Positions 1 to 7,845 of a stretch of DNA of 40,100 bases are shown in pieces. A model generated the notes under the pieces. It was not told the DNA's origin. It searched no databases and saw only the letters and a list, made by a program, of their open reading frames with translations. The stretch spans positions 1 to 40,100 of the forward strand of contig CAJUTW010000009.1 of NCBI GenBank assembly GCA_910589335.1. Direction: 5' to 3'. The DNA is from an uncultured Bacilli bacterium (GTDB lineage Bacteria > Bacillota_I > Bacilli_A > RF39 > UBA660). Made by a program: the position numbers and the translations under genes. Numbering within the stretch: the first letter of the stretch is position 1; the number at the start of each line of letters is the position of its first letter.

Positions 1-186
1 CATATAAAGCATATCCAAAGTCTTTTGATTACTAAAAGTTATCGCTTTATCACTAACCATTTCAGCATATATTAAACCACATCCCATCTCCTTACAAATT
101 CTTCTATAAGCTGAATTACAAATACCCGCCATTGGAGCTAAAACAACTTGATTATTAATTGTAATATTCCCTATCATCCATTTCAT
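1..186 (-). CDS. dusB: tRNA-dihydrouridine synthase, N-terminal fragment (DusB-like)
   Basis: Partial gene: 62 codons are present and the rest lies left of the window. Dus enzymes are FMN-dependent and reduce uridine to dihydrouridine in the tRNA D-loop. The visible N-terminus has the family signature NNQVVLAPMAGICNSAYRRI (residues 11-30), the FMN-binding start of the TIM barrel, followed by a CKEMGCGLIYAEMVS segment matching the second conserved strand. The start ATG at 184-186 is preceded by GGGTGA about 6 nt upstream. In Bacillus dusB also lies downstream of ftsH and before lysS, so the position supports the call. The B-type assignment comes from context and this short N-terminus, so it is less certain than the family. 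Confidence 0.9.
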   Translation of the reverse strand, partial: MKWMIGNITINNQVVLAPMAGICNSAYRRICKEMGCGLIYAEMVSDKAITFSNQKTLDMLYM

Positions 187-447
187 TTTTTCACCCTTAA
201 ATTTTCAATTATTTATAACGATCTCAAATATATTTTAAAAATAAAAAATTAGAGATAATTTAGTTTGACAATAACAATCTTTAGCAGTTAACTTTGTATA
301 TATTTAAAAATTAACAATATTTATTTACTTCATTAAAAAATCATCTCTAAAAAAATTAATAAACACTAAAATAATTGATATTTCTTTGAAAAATATTATA
401 TACTAAACAACCTTATTTCACAAGCTAATAAAATATAAAAATAAACA
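187..447. other. AT-rich intergenic stretch with small repeats
   Basis: No ORF of note is visible. A 19-bp direct repeat (core AATAAACACTAAAATAATT) occurs at 358-376 and 440-458; the second copy overlaps the stop codon of the RNB gene. A pair of inverted 12-mers, TTAGAGATAATT at 249-260 and its near-complement at 339-350, lies inside. I could not pick a convincing promoter or terminator for dusB here. In sequence this AT-rich, such short repeats could arise by chance. Confidence 0.4.
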
Positions 448-1974
448 CTAAAATAATTTTTTTATCAAATAAGAATGACTTTGTACATATTTATTTAAAT
501 ACTCTTTATAATTTAAATGATTTAATATTTCATCAATATTATTTTCTACATAATTAAGTTTCTTCTCATCAAAAGATTCAACACCTTGCTGATTTAAGAA
601 AAAAGCTAAATTTATATTAGATACAAATTTTCTTAACGGAGTTACAGAATGCGTATAATTTAATTCTGAAGCTTCACATTTATATTTTCCAGAAACACGG
701 TATATAGCAAATAAAGATTTTTCTCCAATATAATAATTAGTAAGTATTGAAGAAAAAGCCACTAAATCAATAACTTTATTAACATTTAATTTATTTATAT
801 ATAAATATTTACTTGTTTTCACTACTTTACCAACTGCTTCTTTATATAATTTTAAATCAGTTTGAATTTTACTTAATACTTTATCATTTGTTAATAATTC
901 ATTTGCTTCTAATTGAGAAAGATTTTTATTCACATTTATCTTTTTTATTTTTATAGATTTATTCTCTACATTCCCATTATTATCTATTATAAATTCAAAA
1001 ACAATTGCATTTCTAAAGCAACCTTGTAACAAAGAAAGCTTATCACATGATAAAAAAGAAGGTAACATATGAATTTGAGTAATTGGTTTTTTGCCATTAT
1101 AAATATAAATTGTATTTCCCCTATTGTATGCTTCTCTTGCTAATTTATTATTTTCTTTTAAAAAACTCGGTACATTTGTTATATATACTTTAAGATTATA
1201 ACACTCTCCCTCTTTTCGAATACTAAAAGCTCCATCCAAATCCCTAGATAAAGGATTATCAATACTTAATATTCTTTCATCATCTTCTTCTATTGGCAAA
1301 CCAATTATTTGAATTGACTCTAAAACTTCTTGAGAAAAATCTTTTTTTACATCTTCAATTTCTGATAACAATAATTCTTTTTTCTCTTTTTTAGCTCTTT
1401 TTTTTCTAATTATTTCTAACAAAGAAAAGAATCGATCACAAAATTTTGAATATTTTTCTAAACTACCAATTCTTGATACTATACTTTCATCTTTTTTTAA
1501 ATAAGAAAATATCTTATTAATTATTTCTTCATATTCATAAATATTTTTTTGTTCTAACAATAAATTAAAATTCTTTTTTAAAACATAAAAAGATATTCTT
1601 TTTCTTCTTAATTCACTTATTATTTTTTTTAAAATATCATTTATCAAACTACTTTCTAAATTATCATTTAAATCATTTTCAATATTTTTCAATTCTGGAT
1701 CTTCTATCTCTTCCATATTTTCTTTTGAAATCTTTAACAAATAACTAATATTATTTAAAAGATTTATAAAACCTTTACTTTGTTTAGGTAAGCTACTTCC
1801 TTCCAAAATATAAAATAGTAAAGAAGTATCATTTATTTCATTATTTGACAAATAGTCATTTGTTTTAATACGATGCTGAAAATAAGTACCCAATTTTCCC
1901 ATATCAATTTTATTTCCACCTTCATTTTTTATAAAATCAATCAATTGAGATATTGTTATATCAGTAAATTTCAT
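448..1974 (-). CDS. Divergent RNB-domain (RNase II/R-like) protein, catalytic Asp altered
   Basis: 508 aa. The C-terminal half (about residues 225-465) is an RNB 3'-5' exoribonuclease domain. It shows IDNPLSRDLDGAF (238-250), the LPSFLS...KLSLLQG segment that matches the family's MLP..LS..SL motif (304-318), and VTPLRKF (444-450), matching the SPIRRY motif with its conserved Arg (R448). The four-Asp metal site reads D239, D245, D247 and then G248, where RNase II and RNase R have a fourth Asp, so activity may be reduced or lost. The N-terminal 200 residues are Lys/Glu-rich and predicted helical, with no recognisable cold-shock domains, and no C-terminal S1 domain follows. It may be an RNA-binding pseudo-enzyme or an altered nuclease. 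It has its own promoter (2001-2028) and a GGGGG-type ribosome site. Confidence 0.75.
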   Translation of the reverse strand: MKFTDITISQLIDFIKNEGGNKIDMGKLGTYFQHRIKTNDYLSNNEINDTSLLFYILEGSSLPKQSKGFINLLNNISYLLKISKENMEEIEDPELKNIENDLNDNLESSLINDILKKIISELRRKRISFYVLKKNFNLLLEQKNIYEYEEIINKIFSYLKKDESIVSRIGSLEKYSKFCDRFFSLLEIIRKKRAKKEKKELLLSEIEDVKKDFSQEVLESIQIIGLPIEEDDERILSIDNPLSRDLDGAFSIRKEGECYNLKVYITNVPSFLKENNKLAREAYNRGNTIYIYNGKKPITQIHMLPSFLSCDKLSLLQGCFRNAIVFEFIIDNNGNVENKSIKIKKINVNKNLSQLEANELLTNDKVLSKIQTDLKLYKEAVGKVVKTSKYLYINKLNVNKVIDLVAFSSILTNYYIGEKSLFAIYRVSGKYKCEASELNYTHSVTPLRKFVSNINLAFFLNQQGVESFDEKKLNYVENNIDEILNHLNYKEYLNKYVQSHSYLIKKLF

Positions 1975-2000
1975 TATTAATACCCCCTAATTAAAAAAAT

Positions 2001-2028
2001 ATTATACACTATAAATTAAAATAATCAA
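2001..2028 (-). promoter_or_regulatory. Promoter for the RNB-domain gene
   Basis: Minus strand: -35 TTGATT at 2028-2023, 16 bp, then a perfect -10 TATAAT at 2006-2001, about 27 bp before the start codon. It partly overlaps the U-tract of the ftsH terminator. Confidence 0.6.
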
Positions 2029-2063
2029 AAAAAAAGAATTAAGACTAATCATCTAATTCTTTT
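2027..2063 (-). terminator. Terminator at the end of ftsH
   Basis: The arms 2032-2041 and 2054-2063 are exact complements (AAAAGAATTA), with a 12-nt loop and a run of U after the stem on the minus strand. The upstream arm lies inside the last ftsH codons. The stem is almost all A-T, so its strength is uncertain. Confidence 0.55.
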
Positions 2064-4015
2064 AATAATTCAGCTTTATTCATTTTTTCTGAATCTTTAA
2101 TTCCTTTTTCTTTAGCAATTTTTCTTAATTTTGTAATTGACATACTTTCTAAATTTACATCTTCTTCAACTGGCATTTTACCATTTTCAACTAAATAATC
2201 AATTTGTTCCTTTGTTAAAGTTTCATATTCTAATAAAGATTCAGCTATTAATTTTAATAAATCTTTATTTTTCTTTATTATTTCTGTAGCTTTCTTATGA
2301 CAATCATCAATAATTTTTCTCATTTCCATATCAATTTCATTTGCAACTTCATTTGAAAAATGTTGACTTTTATTATAATCACGTCCTAAGAAAACACTTC
2401 CTGCTTGTTGTTCAAATTGAAGAGGTCCTAAATCACTCATACCATACTCAGTAACCATTGAACGAGCTATCTTAGTAGCTTTTTCAAAGTCATTATGTGC
2501 TCCTGTTGTAATCTCTCCAAAAGTTATCTCTTCAGCAGTTCTACCTCCAAGTAAACCAGTTATCTCTTCTAATAAATCTGTTTTTGTAGAACATAATTTT
2601 TCCTCACTTGGAACCATCATATTATATCCACCAGCTGAACCTCTAGGAATGATAGTAACTTTTTGAACATCACTAGCATTTCTAAGTTTTAATCCAATAG
2701 CTGCATGACCAGCTTCATGATATGCTACAAGCTTTCTATCATTTTCACTATATTTATGACTAACCTTAGCAGGTCCCATCAACACTCTATCAGTAGCTTC
2801 ATCTACTTCACTCATTGTAATTTCATCTTTATTTCTTCTAACTGCAAGTAAAGCTGCTTCATTAAGTAAGTTTTCTAAATCTGCCCCACTAAAACCAGGA
2901 GTTCTCTTAGCTAAATTTTTTAAAGTAACACCATCAGCTAAAATTTTGTTTTTAGCATGTACTCCTAAAATTTCTTCACGTCCTGAAACATCAGGAAGAT
3001 TAACTGTAACTTGTCTATCAAATCTTCCAGGTCTTAAAAGTGCTGGATCTAAAACATCAGGTCTATTAGTTGCTGCTATAATTATAATTCCTTCATTAGC
3101 ACCAAATCCATCCATTTCAGTAAGTAATTGATTTAGTGTTTGTTCTCTCTCATCATGACCTCCACCTAAACCAGTTCCTCTTTGACGACCAACAGCATCG
3201 ATTTCATCTATAAATATTAAACATGGTGCATTTCTTTTTGCTTGTTGAAACATATCTCTAACACGACTTGCTCCAACACCAACAAATAATTCTACAAAAT
3301 CAGATCCACTAATAAAATAAAATGGAACATTAGCTTCTCCTGCAACTGCTTTAGCTAATAATGTTTTTCCTGTTCCCGGAGGACCAAATAATAACACACC
3401 CTTAGGTATTCTTGCACCTAATTTTTGAAATCTCTTAGGATTTTTTAAGAAATCAATTAATTCCTTAACTTCTTCTTTTTCTTCTTTTAAACCTGCTACA
3501 TCTTTAAAAGTAATTTTATTATTATCAGGATTTAAACGAGCTCTACTTTTTCCAAAGTCCATAGAACTTTTATTTCCAGCAAGTTGTTTATTAAAAAACC
3601 AAAATGCAACAGCAACAAGTAAAACAATTGGTAAAACATTAACAACTATTAATAATAATGATGATGATTCAGGATCAGGTGAAACATTTAATTTAAATTC
3701 TTGATCTTCACTTGCATCAACAATTTTTTTGATTACTTCTTCACTTAATGGAAGCAAAGCTTCAAAAGATTCATTTTCCTCATATCCTTTTAATGAACCA
3801 GATACTTCATAAACATATCCACTACCCCTAGCTACTAAATTTAATTCTGTAACCTTACCATTATCTATCTTTGAAATAAATTCATTATAAGTTAATTCAT
3901 GAATATTTCTGTTAAAAACATTAAAAGTATAAAAAACTCCTAGCATTATAACAAATAAAAATAAATATGGTAAAAAGCCCTTTTTAATTGTTTTTTTATT
4001 TAAATTATTATTCAT
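2045..4015 (-). CDS. ftsH: ATP-dependent zinc metalloprotease FtsH
   Basis: 656 aa. Hexameric membrane AAA+ protease that extracts and degrades membrane and short-lived cytosolic proteins. Order: TM1 (about 15-33), short extracytoplasmic domain, TM2 (about 119-141), AAA+ domain with Walker A GPPGTGKT (211-218), Walker B LIFIDE (266-271) and the second region of homology around NRPDVLDPALLRPGRFDRQ, then the M41 zinc protease site HEAGH (433-437). The last about 32 residues (625-656, ITKLRKIAKEKGIKDSEKMN and onward) look like a Rho-N/SAP-type helical motif, not part of usual FtsH. It starts 12 bp after tilS with a strong AAGGAGG site, so the two are co-transcribed, as in Bacillus, although hpt, normally between them, is absent. 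Confidence 0.98.
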   Translation of the reverse strand: MNNNLNKKTIKKGFLPYLFLFVIMLGVFYTFNVFNRNIHELTYNEFISKIDNGKVTELNLVARGSGYVYEVSGSLKGYEENESFEALLPLSEEVIKKIVDASEDQEFKLNVSPDPESSSLLLIVVNVLPIVLLVAVAFWFFNKQLAGNKSSMDFGKSRARLNPDNNKITFKDVAGLKEEKEEVKELIDFLKNPKRFQKLGARIPKGVLLFGPPGTGKTLLAKAVAGEANVPFYFISGSDFVELFVGVGASRVRDMFQQAKRNAPCLIFIDEIDAVGRQRGTGLGGGHDEREQTLNQLLTEMDGFGANEGIIIIAATNRPDVLDPALLRPGRFDRQVTVNLPDVSGREEILGVHAKNKILADGVTLKNLAKRTPGFSGADLENLLNEAALLAVRRNKDEITMSEVDEATDRVLMGPAKVSHKYSENDRKLVAYHEAGHAAIGLKLRNASDVQKVTIIPRGSAGGYNMMVPSEEKLCSTKTDLLEEITGLLGGRTAEEITFGEITTGAHNDFEKATKIARSMVTEYGMSDLGPLQFEQQAGSVFLGRDYNKSQHFSNEVANEIDMEMRKIIDDCHKKATEIIKKNKDLLKLIAESLLEYETLTKEQIDYLVENGKMPVEEDVNLESMSITKLRKIAKEKGIKDSEKMNKAELLKELDD

Positions 4016-4027
4016 ATATTTGCCTCC

Positions 4028-5341
4028 TTAATTGTATTTTAATATTATATCATATTTTTCTGTTTTTTTCTTATCAAATTTAGATTTTTTAATTCCTGGA
4101 ATCCAAACTACTTCTCCCTTTGAATCTAAAACTATGGGCCAAATATCTCTATTAGCAAGAGACATTTTCTTATCAATAAAGATATCTTTTACCTTTTTAG
4201 TACCATTTAACCCTTTAACTTTTATTTTATCTCCCATTCTTCTACTTCTAACTATGAGTGGAAGAGTTATATCATTACTATCAAGTCTACAGATATTATT
4301 ACTGTTATCACTAATATCACTTATTTTTTCAATATAATGATTATTTGGTAATAAAACATAGTTATCAAATTCTATTTCATAACTAGAAATAATTTTTGTT
4401 TGTCTAGTTAAAAGGAAATAATTATAATTTTTTTTAGCTATAACATCATTTGGTAAATTAATAAATGAATTACTTTTTCTACTATTTATCAAATCTAAAA
4501 TTATCTCTATATGTTTATCTCCCACTAATATCAAATCATCTTGATAAAACTCACTAAGTAAATAATAAAGTATTTCTTTTTGAATAAACTGATCTTCTTC
4601 TAAAAACCTATCAATCAGTATTTTTTCATCTTCCATTACTCTTTTTATTGTTTTATCTCTAACTTTTTCAATAAATTTACTTGCATCATTTAAAAAATTA
4701 CTAAACTTTAAAAATTTTAAATGAACATCCATCTCTTCTTGTTTTAGAAAAGGTAAAAGATATTTACGATACCTATTTCTAGTATATTTATCTTTATCAT
4801 TAGAACTATCTATATAATATTTTACTTCATTTTCTTGATCATATTCTTCTAATTCTTTTTTTGTATAGTTAATAAGTGGTCTTACTATTTTATAACCATC
4901 CATATCTACTATATTCCTAAATCCAGCATAACCATTTAAATTAGAACCTCTAACAATTCTCATCATCACAGTTTCAATTAAATCATCACCATGATGAGCA
5001 GTCATTAAGTAATTAGCATCATATTTATGAACTAAATTTTCAAAAAAATTATATCTAATATTTCTTGCTTCATTATGAAAATTATCATCACCATACTCTT
5101 CTATAACCATACTTTCAAAAAGTAATTTATTTATAAAGCAATAGTCTTTTAAAAATTCTGCTTCTTCATAACTTTCTTTACGAACATTATGATTAACATG
5201 AGCAATTACTAAAAACAAATTATATTTATCTCTTATTTTTAAAAGCATATCAACAAGAGCCATTGAATCAGGTCCTGAAGAACACCCAATAACTATTCTA
5301 TCATTTTGCCTAAATTCAAAAATATCATCAATTTTCTGCAT
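4028..5341 (-). CDS. tilS: tRNA(Ile)-lysidine synthetase TilS
   Basis: 437 aa. Uses ATP and lysine to convert C34 of the CAU-anticodon tRNA(Ile) to lysidine so that it reads AUA, essential in such an AT-rich genome. The N-terminal PP-loop is CSSGPDSMAL (20-29), with the ATP-pyrophosphatase SGGxDS pattern changed to SSGPDS as is common in TilS. HVNHNVR (about 48-54) follows, and MTAHHGDD comes later. The C-terminal domain (about 360-437) carries the RSRRMGDKIKVKGLNGTKKV segment typical of TilS. It lies between divIC and ftsH as in Bacillus, with a GGAGG site before the ATG. Confidence 0.97.
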   Translation of the reverse strand: MQKIDDIFEFRQNDRIVIGCSSGPDSMALVDMLLKIRDKYNLFLVIAHVNHNVRKESYEEAEFLKDYCFINKLLFESMVIEEYGDDNFHNEARNIRYNFFENLVHKYDANYLMTAHHGDDLIETVMMRIVRGSNLNGYAGFRNIVDMDGYKIVRPLINYTKKELEEYDQENEVKYYIDSSNDKDKYTRNRYRKYLLPFLKQEEMDVHLKFLKFSNFLNDASKFIEKVRDKTIKRVMEDEKILIDRFLEEDQFIQKEILYYLLSEFYQDDLILVGDKHIEIILDLINSRKSNSFINLPNDVIAKKNYNYFLLTRQTKIISSYEIEFDNYVLLPNNHYIEKISDISDNSNNICRLDSNDITLPLIVRSRRMGDKIKVKGLNGTKKVKDIFIDKKMSLANRDIWPIVLDSKGEVVWIPGIKKSKFDKKKTEKYDIILKYN

Positions 5342-5367
5342 CTAACTTCCTCCATCTAGTTAAAATA

Positions 5368-5376
5368 ATTATAACA
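5368..5376 (-). promoter_or_regulatory. Extended -10 promoter for tilS-ftsH
   Basis: TGTTATAAT on the minus strand (extended -10) lies about 27 bp before the tilS start in the 65-bp gap after divIC. No clear -35 is visible, consistent with an extended -10 promoter. Confidence 0.45.
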
Positions 5377-5406
5377 CAATTTAAAAGAAAAAAAGAAAAT
5401 ATCATA

Positions 5407-5706
5407 TTATTCTTCAGGAATTTGTAAAATAAATTCACCATCTTTAGAATATAGATATTTTTCTCTAGCATATCTAGCTATATAATCTGGATTCTGTAAT
5501 TTATTAGCATCAACTTTTAATTCTTCCTCTTTCTCTTTTAAATTAGTTAACTCTTTATCAAGTGAATTTTTTTCTTTATATTTTTCAAATATTTCTACCC
5601 AATATTTACCAATAGCAAATGACATAGCAATAATTGTAATAATAGAAGCAAAACCTAAAATAAACAATCTTCTTCTAGTTTTAGCCTTACCATTCTTCTT
5701 AGCCAT
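5407..5706 (-). CDS. divIC: Cell-division protein DivIC/FtsB family
   Basis: 99 aa. A bitopic septum-formation initiator that forms a complex with FtsL and DivIB (FtsQ) at the division site. Layout: very basic cytoplasmic N-terminus (1-14), one TM segment (about 14-33), coiled coil (about 35-75, Glu/Lys/Leu-rich), then the family C-terminus NPDYIARYAREKYLYSKDGE (74-93), where the Y-R-EKY pattern is diagnostic. Its place between yabQ and tilS is as in Bacillus. Neither a ylmH/yabO S4 gene nor yabR is seen. Confidence 0.95.
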   Translation of the reverse strand: MAKKNGKAKTRRRLFILGFASIITIIAMSFAIGKYWVEIFEKYKEKNSLDKELTNLKEKEEELKVDANKLQNPDYIARYAREKYLYSKDGEFILQIPEE

Positions 5707-5792
5707 ATCACTTACCTACCTTTTCAACATATATTATACAACGCAAGAAATACTAATAAACAACAAAACAAATAAATTTACATGTTTTTACA

Positions 5793-6056
5793 TTATTTTT
5801 TAGAAAAATTATATGTAATTAAAAATCCAAATATAATAGAAAGTAAAAAATATAAATGTAAAGTTCCATTATTCAGGTAATATAATATCAAGAAATAAAG
5901 TAGAGATAAGTCGAAACAAAATATAAAACTAAAAATAATTTTCTTTTTATTAGATTTAGAAAATAAATATTTATAATTCAGTTTAATCATAAAAAAAAGG
6001 AAAATACCAAATAAAAAAGAAACAAACAAACTTAATAATTGGACTTTTAATTCCAT
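5793..6056 (-). CDS. yabQ: Spore cortex membrane protein YabQ-like
   Basis: 87 aa, made almost entirely of three membrane segments (about 5-25, 40-62, 66-84). In Bacillus YabQ sits in the outer forespore membrane and is needed for cortex formation. The call rests on the MELKVQ... start, the GTLHLYFLLSIIFGFLITYN segment resembling the conserved NxGxxRxYxFLGxxxGxxxY pattern, and above all on the order yabP-yabQ-divIC. It is short, ending after the third segment. The start ATG directly abuts the yabP stop, which suggests translational coupling. Confidence 0.8.
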   Translation of the reverse strand: MELKVQLLSLFVSFLFGIFLFFMIKLNYKYLFSKSNKKKIIFSFIFCFDLSLLYFLILYYLNNGTLHLYFLLSIIFGFLITYNFSKK

Positions 6057-6350
6057 CTATTTAAATAACCTTGCTAAAACACTTTCTTCTTTATTCTTTT
6101 TATTATTTTCCATTACATATTCCACTGAATTAATTGTTCCTTTTATTGATACATTACCAGCCAAAGTATCTAGTTTTATTAATTCTAACTCTTCTCCTTT
6201 AATAACCATAAACCCCATTGTTGTTTCTAAAATAAAATGCAAATTATCAAAATTTTCTATTTTTTTAACACCTGTTATAACTAAAGTCTTTCTCTCAAGT
6301 AAACTTAAACTATGATTATAATTATTAATTCCAACTGTATCTTTATCCAT
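6057..6350 (-). CDS. yabP: Sporulation protein YabP
   Basis: 97 aa. YabP/YqfC family, required in Bacillus at late sporulation for cortex assembly, together with YabQ. Conserved features seen: HSLSLLERKTLVITGVKKIE (13-32) with the R..L.ITGV.....FD core, a GFMVIKGEELELIKLDT segment, and the VLARLFK C-terminus typical of the family. The ATG follows a strong AGGAGG site. It is followed without a gap by yabQ, as in other spore-formers. Confidence 0.93.
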   Translation of the reverse strand: MDKDTVGINNYNHSLSLLERKTLVITGVKKIENFDNLHFILETTMGFMVIKGEELELIKLDTLAGNVSIKGTINSVEYVMENNKKNKEESVLARLFK

Positions 6351-6396
6351 ATTGTCCTCCTAAAAAATAATATGATAAAGACTTCTTATTTAGAAC

Positions 6397-6418
6397 AAAA
6401 AAAGATGCTTATGCATCT
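6397..6418 (-). terminator. Terminator after spoVG
   Basis: The stem AGATGC/GCATCT (6403-6408 with 6413-6418) with loop ATAA is followed by seven U on the minus strand. One arm includes bases of the spoVG stop codon. Confidence 0.75.
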
Positions 6419-6695
6419 ACTCTTCTTCGCTTACTTCATCTTCAGCATTATTATAAGCTTCTATGATAGCATCTTCAAACATAGAACGTACTTCTGGATT
6501 AATTGGATGAGCAATATCACGATATCCACCAGTAGTAGTTTTTCTACTAGGCATTGCTATAAACAGTCCGTTATCTCCTTCAATGATTCGAATATCATGT
6601 ACTGCAAAACTGTCATCTAATAATACAGATGCAATTCCCTTCATACGAGAACCTTCCTTTTCAATTTTACGTACATTTACAGATGTAATCTTCAT
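6417..6695 (-). CDS. spoVG: Regulator SpoVG
   Basis: 92 aa. A small nucleic-acid-binding protein, first known as a stage V sporulation protein and now seen as a broad regulator in Firmicutes. The whole length matches: MKITSVNVRKI at the start, KGIASVLLDDSFAVHDIRII (19-38), then GLFIAMPSRKTTTGGYRDIA (47-66) and HPINPEVRSMFEDAI. It ends with the usual acidic tail. A GGGAGG ribosome site, its own promoter and its own terminator make it a single-gene unit. In Bacillus spoVG lies a little further from veg; the genes between (sspF, ispE, purR, yabJ) are not present here. Confidence 0.97.
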   Translation of the reverse strand: MKITSVNVRKIEKEGSRMKGIASVLLDDSFAVHDIRIIEGDNGLFIAMPSRKTTTGGYRDIAHPINPEVRSMFEDAIIEAYNNAEDEVSEEE

Positions 6696-6738
6696 AACTG
6701 ATTTCCTCCCTCTTAAAGCGTAACCACTTTATAAAATA

Positions 6739-6767
6739 ATTTTATAATACTATTTCTGAAAAATCAA
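6739..6767 (-). promoter_or_regulatory. Promoter for spoVG
   Basis: Minus strand: -35 TTGATT at 6767-6762, 17 bp, -10 TAAAAT at 6744-6739, about 43 bp upstream of the ATG. It looks like a vegetative sigma-A type promoter; I do not see a clear sigma-H pattern as known for Bacillus spoVG. Confidence 0.5.
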
Positions 6768-6779
6768 TATTTTTCATCT

Positions 6780-6992
6780 TTAAGATAAAATTTTAATATT
6801 TCCTATTAATAAATCATTGTAACTATAAGCTTTTATAATAGAATTATCTAATTCTATTATAAATATTGCTGGAAACATCTTACTAATTTTACCAGAAAAC
6901 TCTTCATTCTGATTTCTATTACCTTTATATAAGAATTTATGATTAACAAACAAATTTTCTTCTACTATCTTTTTCGCAATATCTATATTCAT
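6780..6992 (-). CDS. veg: Veg family protein
   Basis: 70 aa. Small, highly expressed protein of Firmicutes, linked in B. subtilis to biofilm matrix gene expression. The core GKISKMFPAIFIIELDNS followed by YSYNDLLIGNIKI matches the SGxLxETYPSVFVIxL...SYSYxDILTxxVxL pattern of Veg, and the position directly after yabG is as in B. subtilis. It is shorter than the B. subtilis protein at the C-terminus. Its ATG overlaps the yabG stop by 4 bp (ATGA), so the two are coupled. The similarity was read by eye over a short sequence, but context makes it firm. Confidence 0.88.
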   Translation of the reverse strand: MNIDIAKKIVEENLFVNHKFLYKGNRNQNEEFSGKISKMFPAIFIIELDNSIIKAYSYNDLLIGNIKILS

Positions 6993-7768
6993 CTAGGATA
7001 CCCCACATACATAGTTCCATTAGTAATAATTCCACCCATTCCTTCACTACCATATTTTGTCTTATCAATCATACTTATTAAATCTATACTTTGATTTTTA
7101 TCTGCAAAAGCAATAGAAGATGCAATAATCGCAGGATCAAGAGCATGTATATTAATTCTTTTTGGACTAGAAGCAAAATTAGCTCCAGCTTTAATTAATT
7201 CCTCATAATTTGATTGACACGCTCCAGCAATAATAATTAATTTATCTTGACTTTTTTCGAATTTTCGTGCTTCTTTTATAGCCGAAATAAAATTTCCTGT
7301 ATTTTCATAATTATTTATATCTTTTTTATCATTTTTTTTCGAAAAATATGCATCATGTCCAGTAATTACAACAATATCAGGACGATACTCCTTAACTAAA
7401 TCAAAAATTTTAGAAGATATAACAGCTTCTGCTAATGAAATACCATTAGCTTGAATTCCCATACTATCATAAAATTTCATACATCTATCTAAATATTCAC
7501 TATCACCATCAATATGAAGTACACGTCCAGGTAAATAAAAATAGTTACTTCTATCTATTTTTATATCTCTTACATTTTTTTGAATTATGTCCTCATCACT
7601 ATGAGAAAAATTACTAACACTTACGATATCATCTATATTAGCATCTGCATAAAGTCTAAAATCAAGCCCTTTTAAAAAAACTTTATCATCTACAATTCTA
7701 GTAATTTTAAAAACAATATCATGATTATAAGAAATTCTGCTTACTAAATCACCTATTTTAAAGTTCAA
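6989..7768 (-). CDS. yabG: Sporulation-specific protease YabG
   Basis: 259 aa. YabG cleaves spore coat and cortex-related precursors late in sporulation. The N-terminal about 60 residues form a small beta-rich domain beginning FKIGDLVSRISYNHDIVFKI. The rest holds VLHIDGDSEYLDRCMKFY (83-100), VITGHDAYF (134-142) and IIIAGACQSNYEELIKAGAN (178-197). H138 and C184 are good candidates for the His/Cys pair reported as catalytic in the C. difficile enzyme. No signal peptide, as expected for a mother-cell protein. In Bacillus it directly follows rsmA; here about 15 kb intervenes. It is coupled to veg by a 4-bp overlap. Confidence 0.95.
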   Translation of the reverse strand: MNFKIGDLVSRISYNHDIVFKITRIVDDKVFLKGLDFRLYADANIDDIVSVSNFSHSDEDIIQKNVRDIKIDRSNYFYLPGRVLHIDGDSEYLDRCMKFYDSMGIQANGISLAEAVISSKIFDLVKEYRPDIVVITGHDAYFSKKNDKKDINNYENTGNFISAIKEARKFEKSQDKLIIIAGACQSNYEELIKAGANFASSPKRINIHALDPAIIASSIAFADKNQSIDLISMIDKTKYGSEGMGGIITNGTMYVGYPR

Positions 7769-7816
7769 TAAATCATCTCCCTTTAAACTATATGATTAAA
7801 AGAAAAAAAGTAGACT

Positions 7817-7840
7817 AAAAAAGAATGGTCTAAACCATCC
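7817..7840 (-). terminator. Terminator of the giant protease gene
   Basis: The stem GGATGGT/ACCATTC (one G-U pair) with loop TTAG and six U follows the stop codon on the minus strand. It separates the giant gene from yabG. Confidence 0.8.
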
Positions 7841-7845
7841 TTTAA

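Noticed and set aside
2946..3131. Plus-strand ORFs inside ftsH, tilS, ricT, ybaB and rsmI
   Set aside because: They lie antisense to well-identified genes, and their sequences are reverse readings of conserved motifs.
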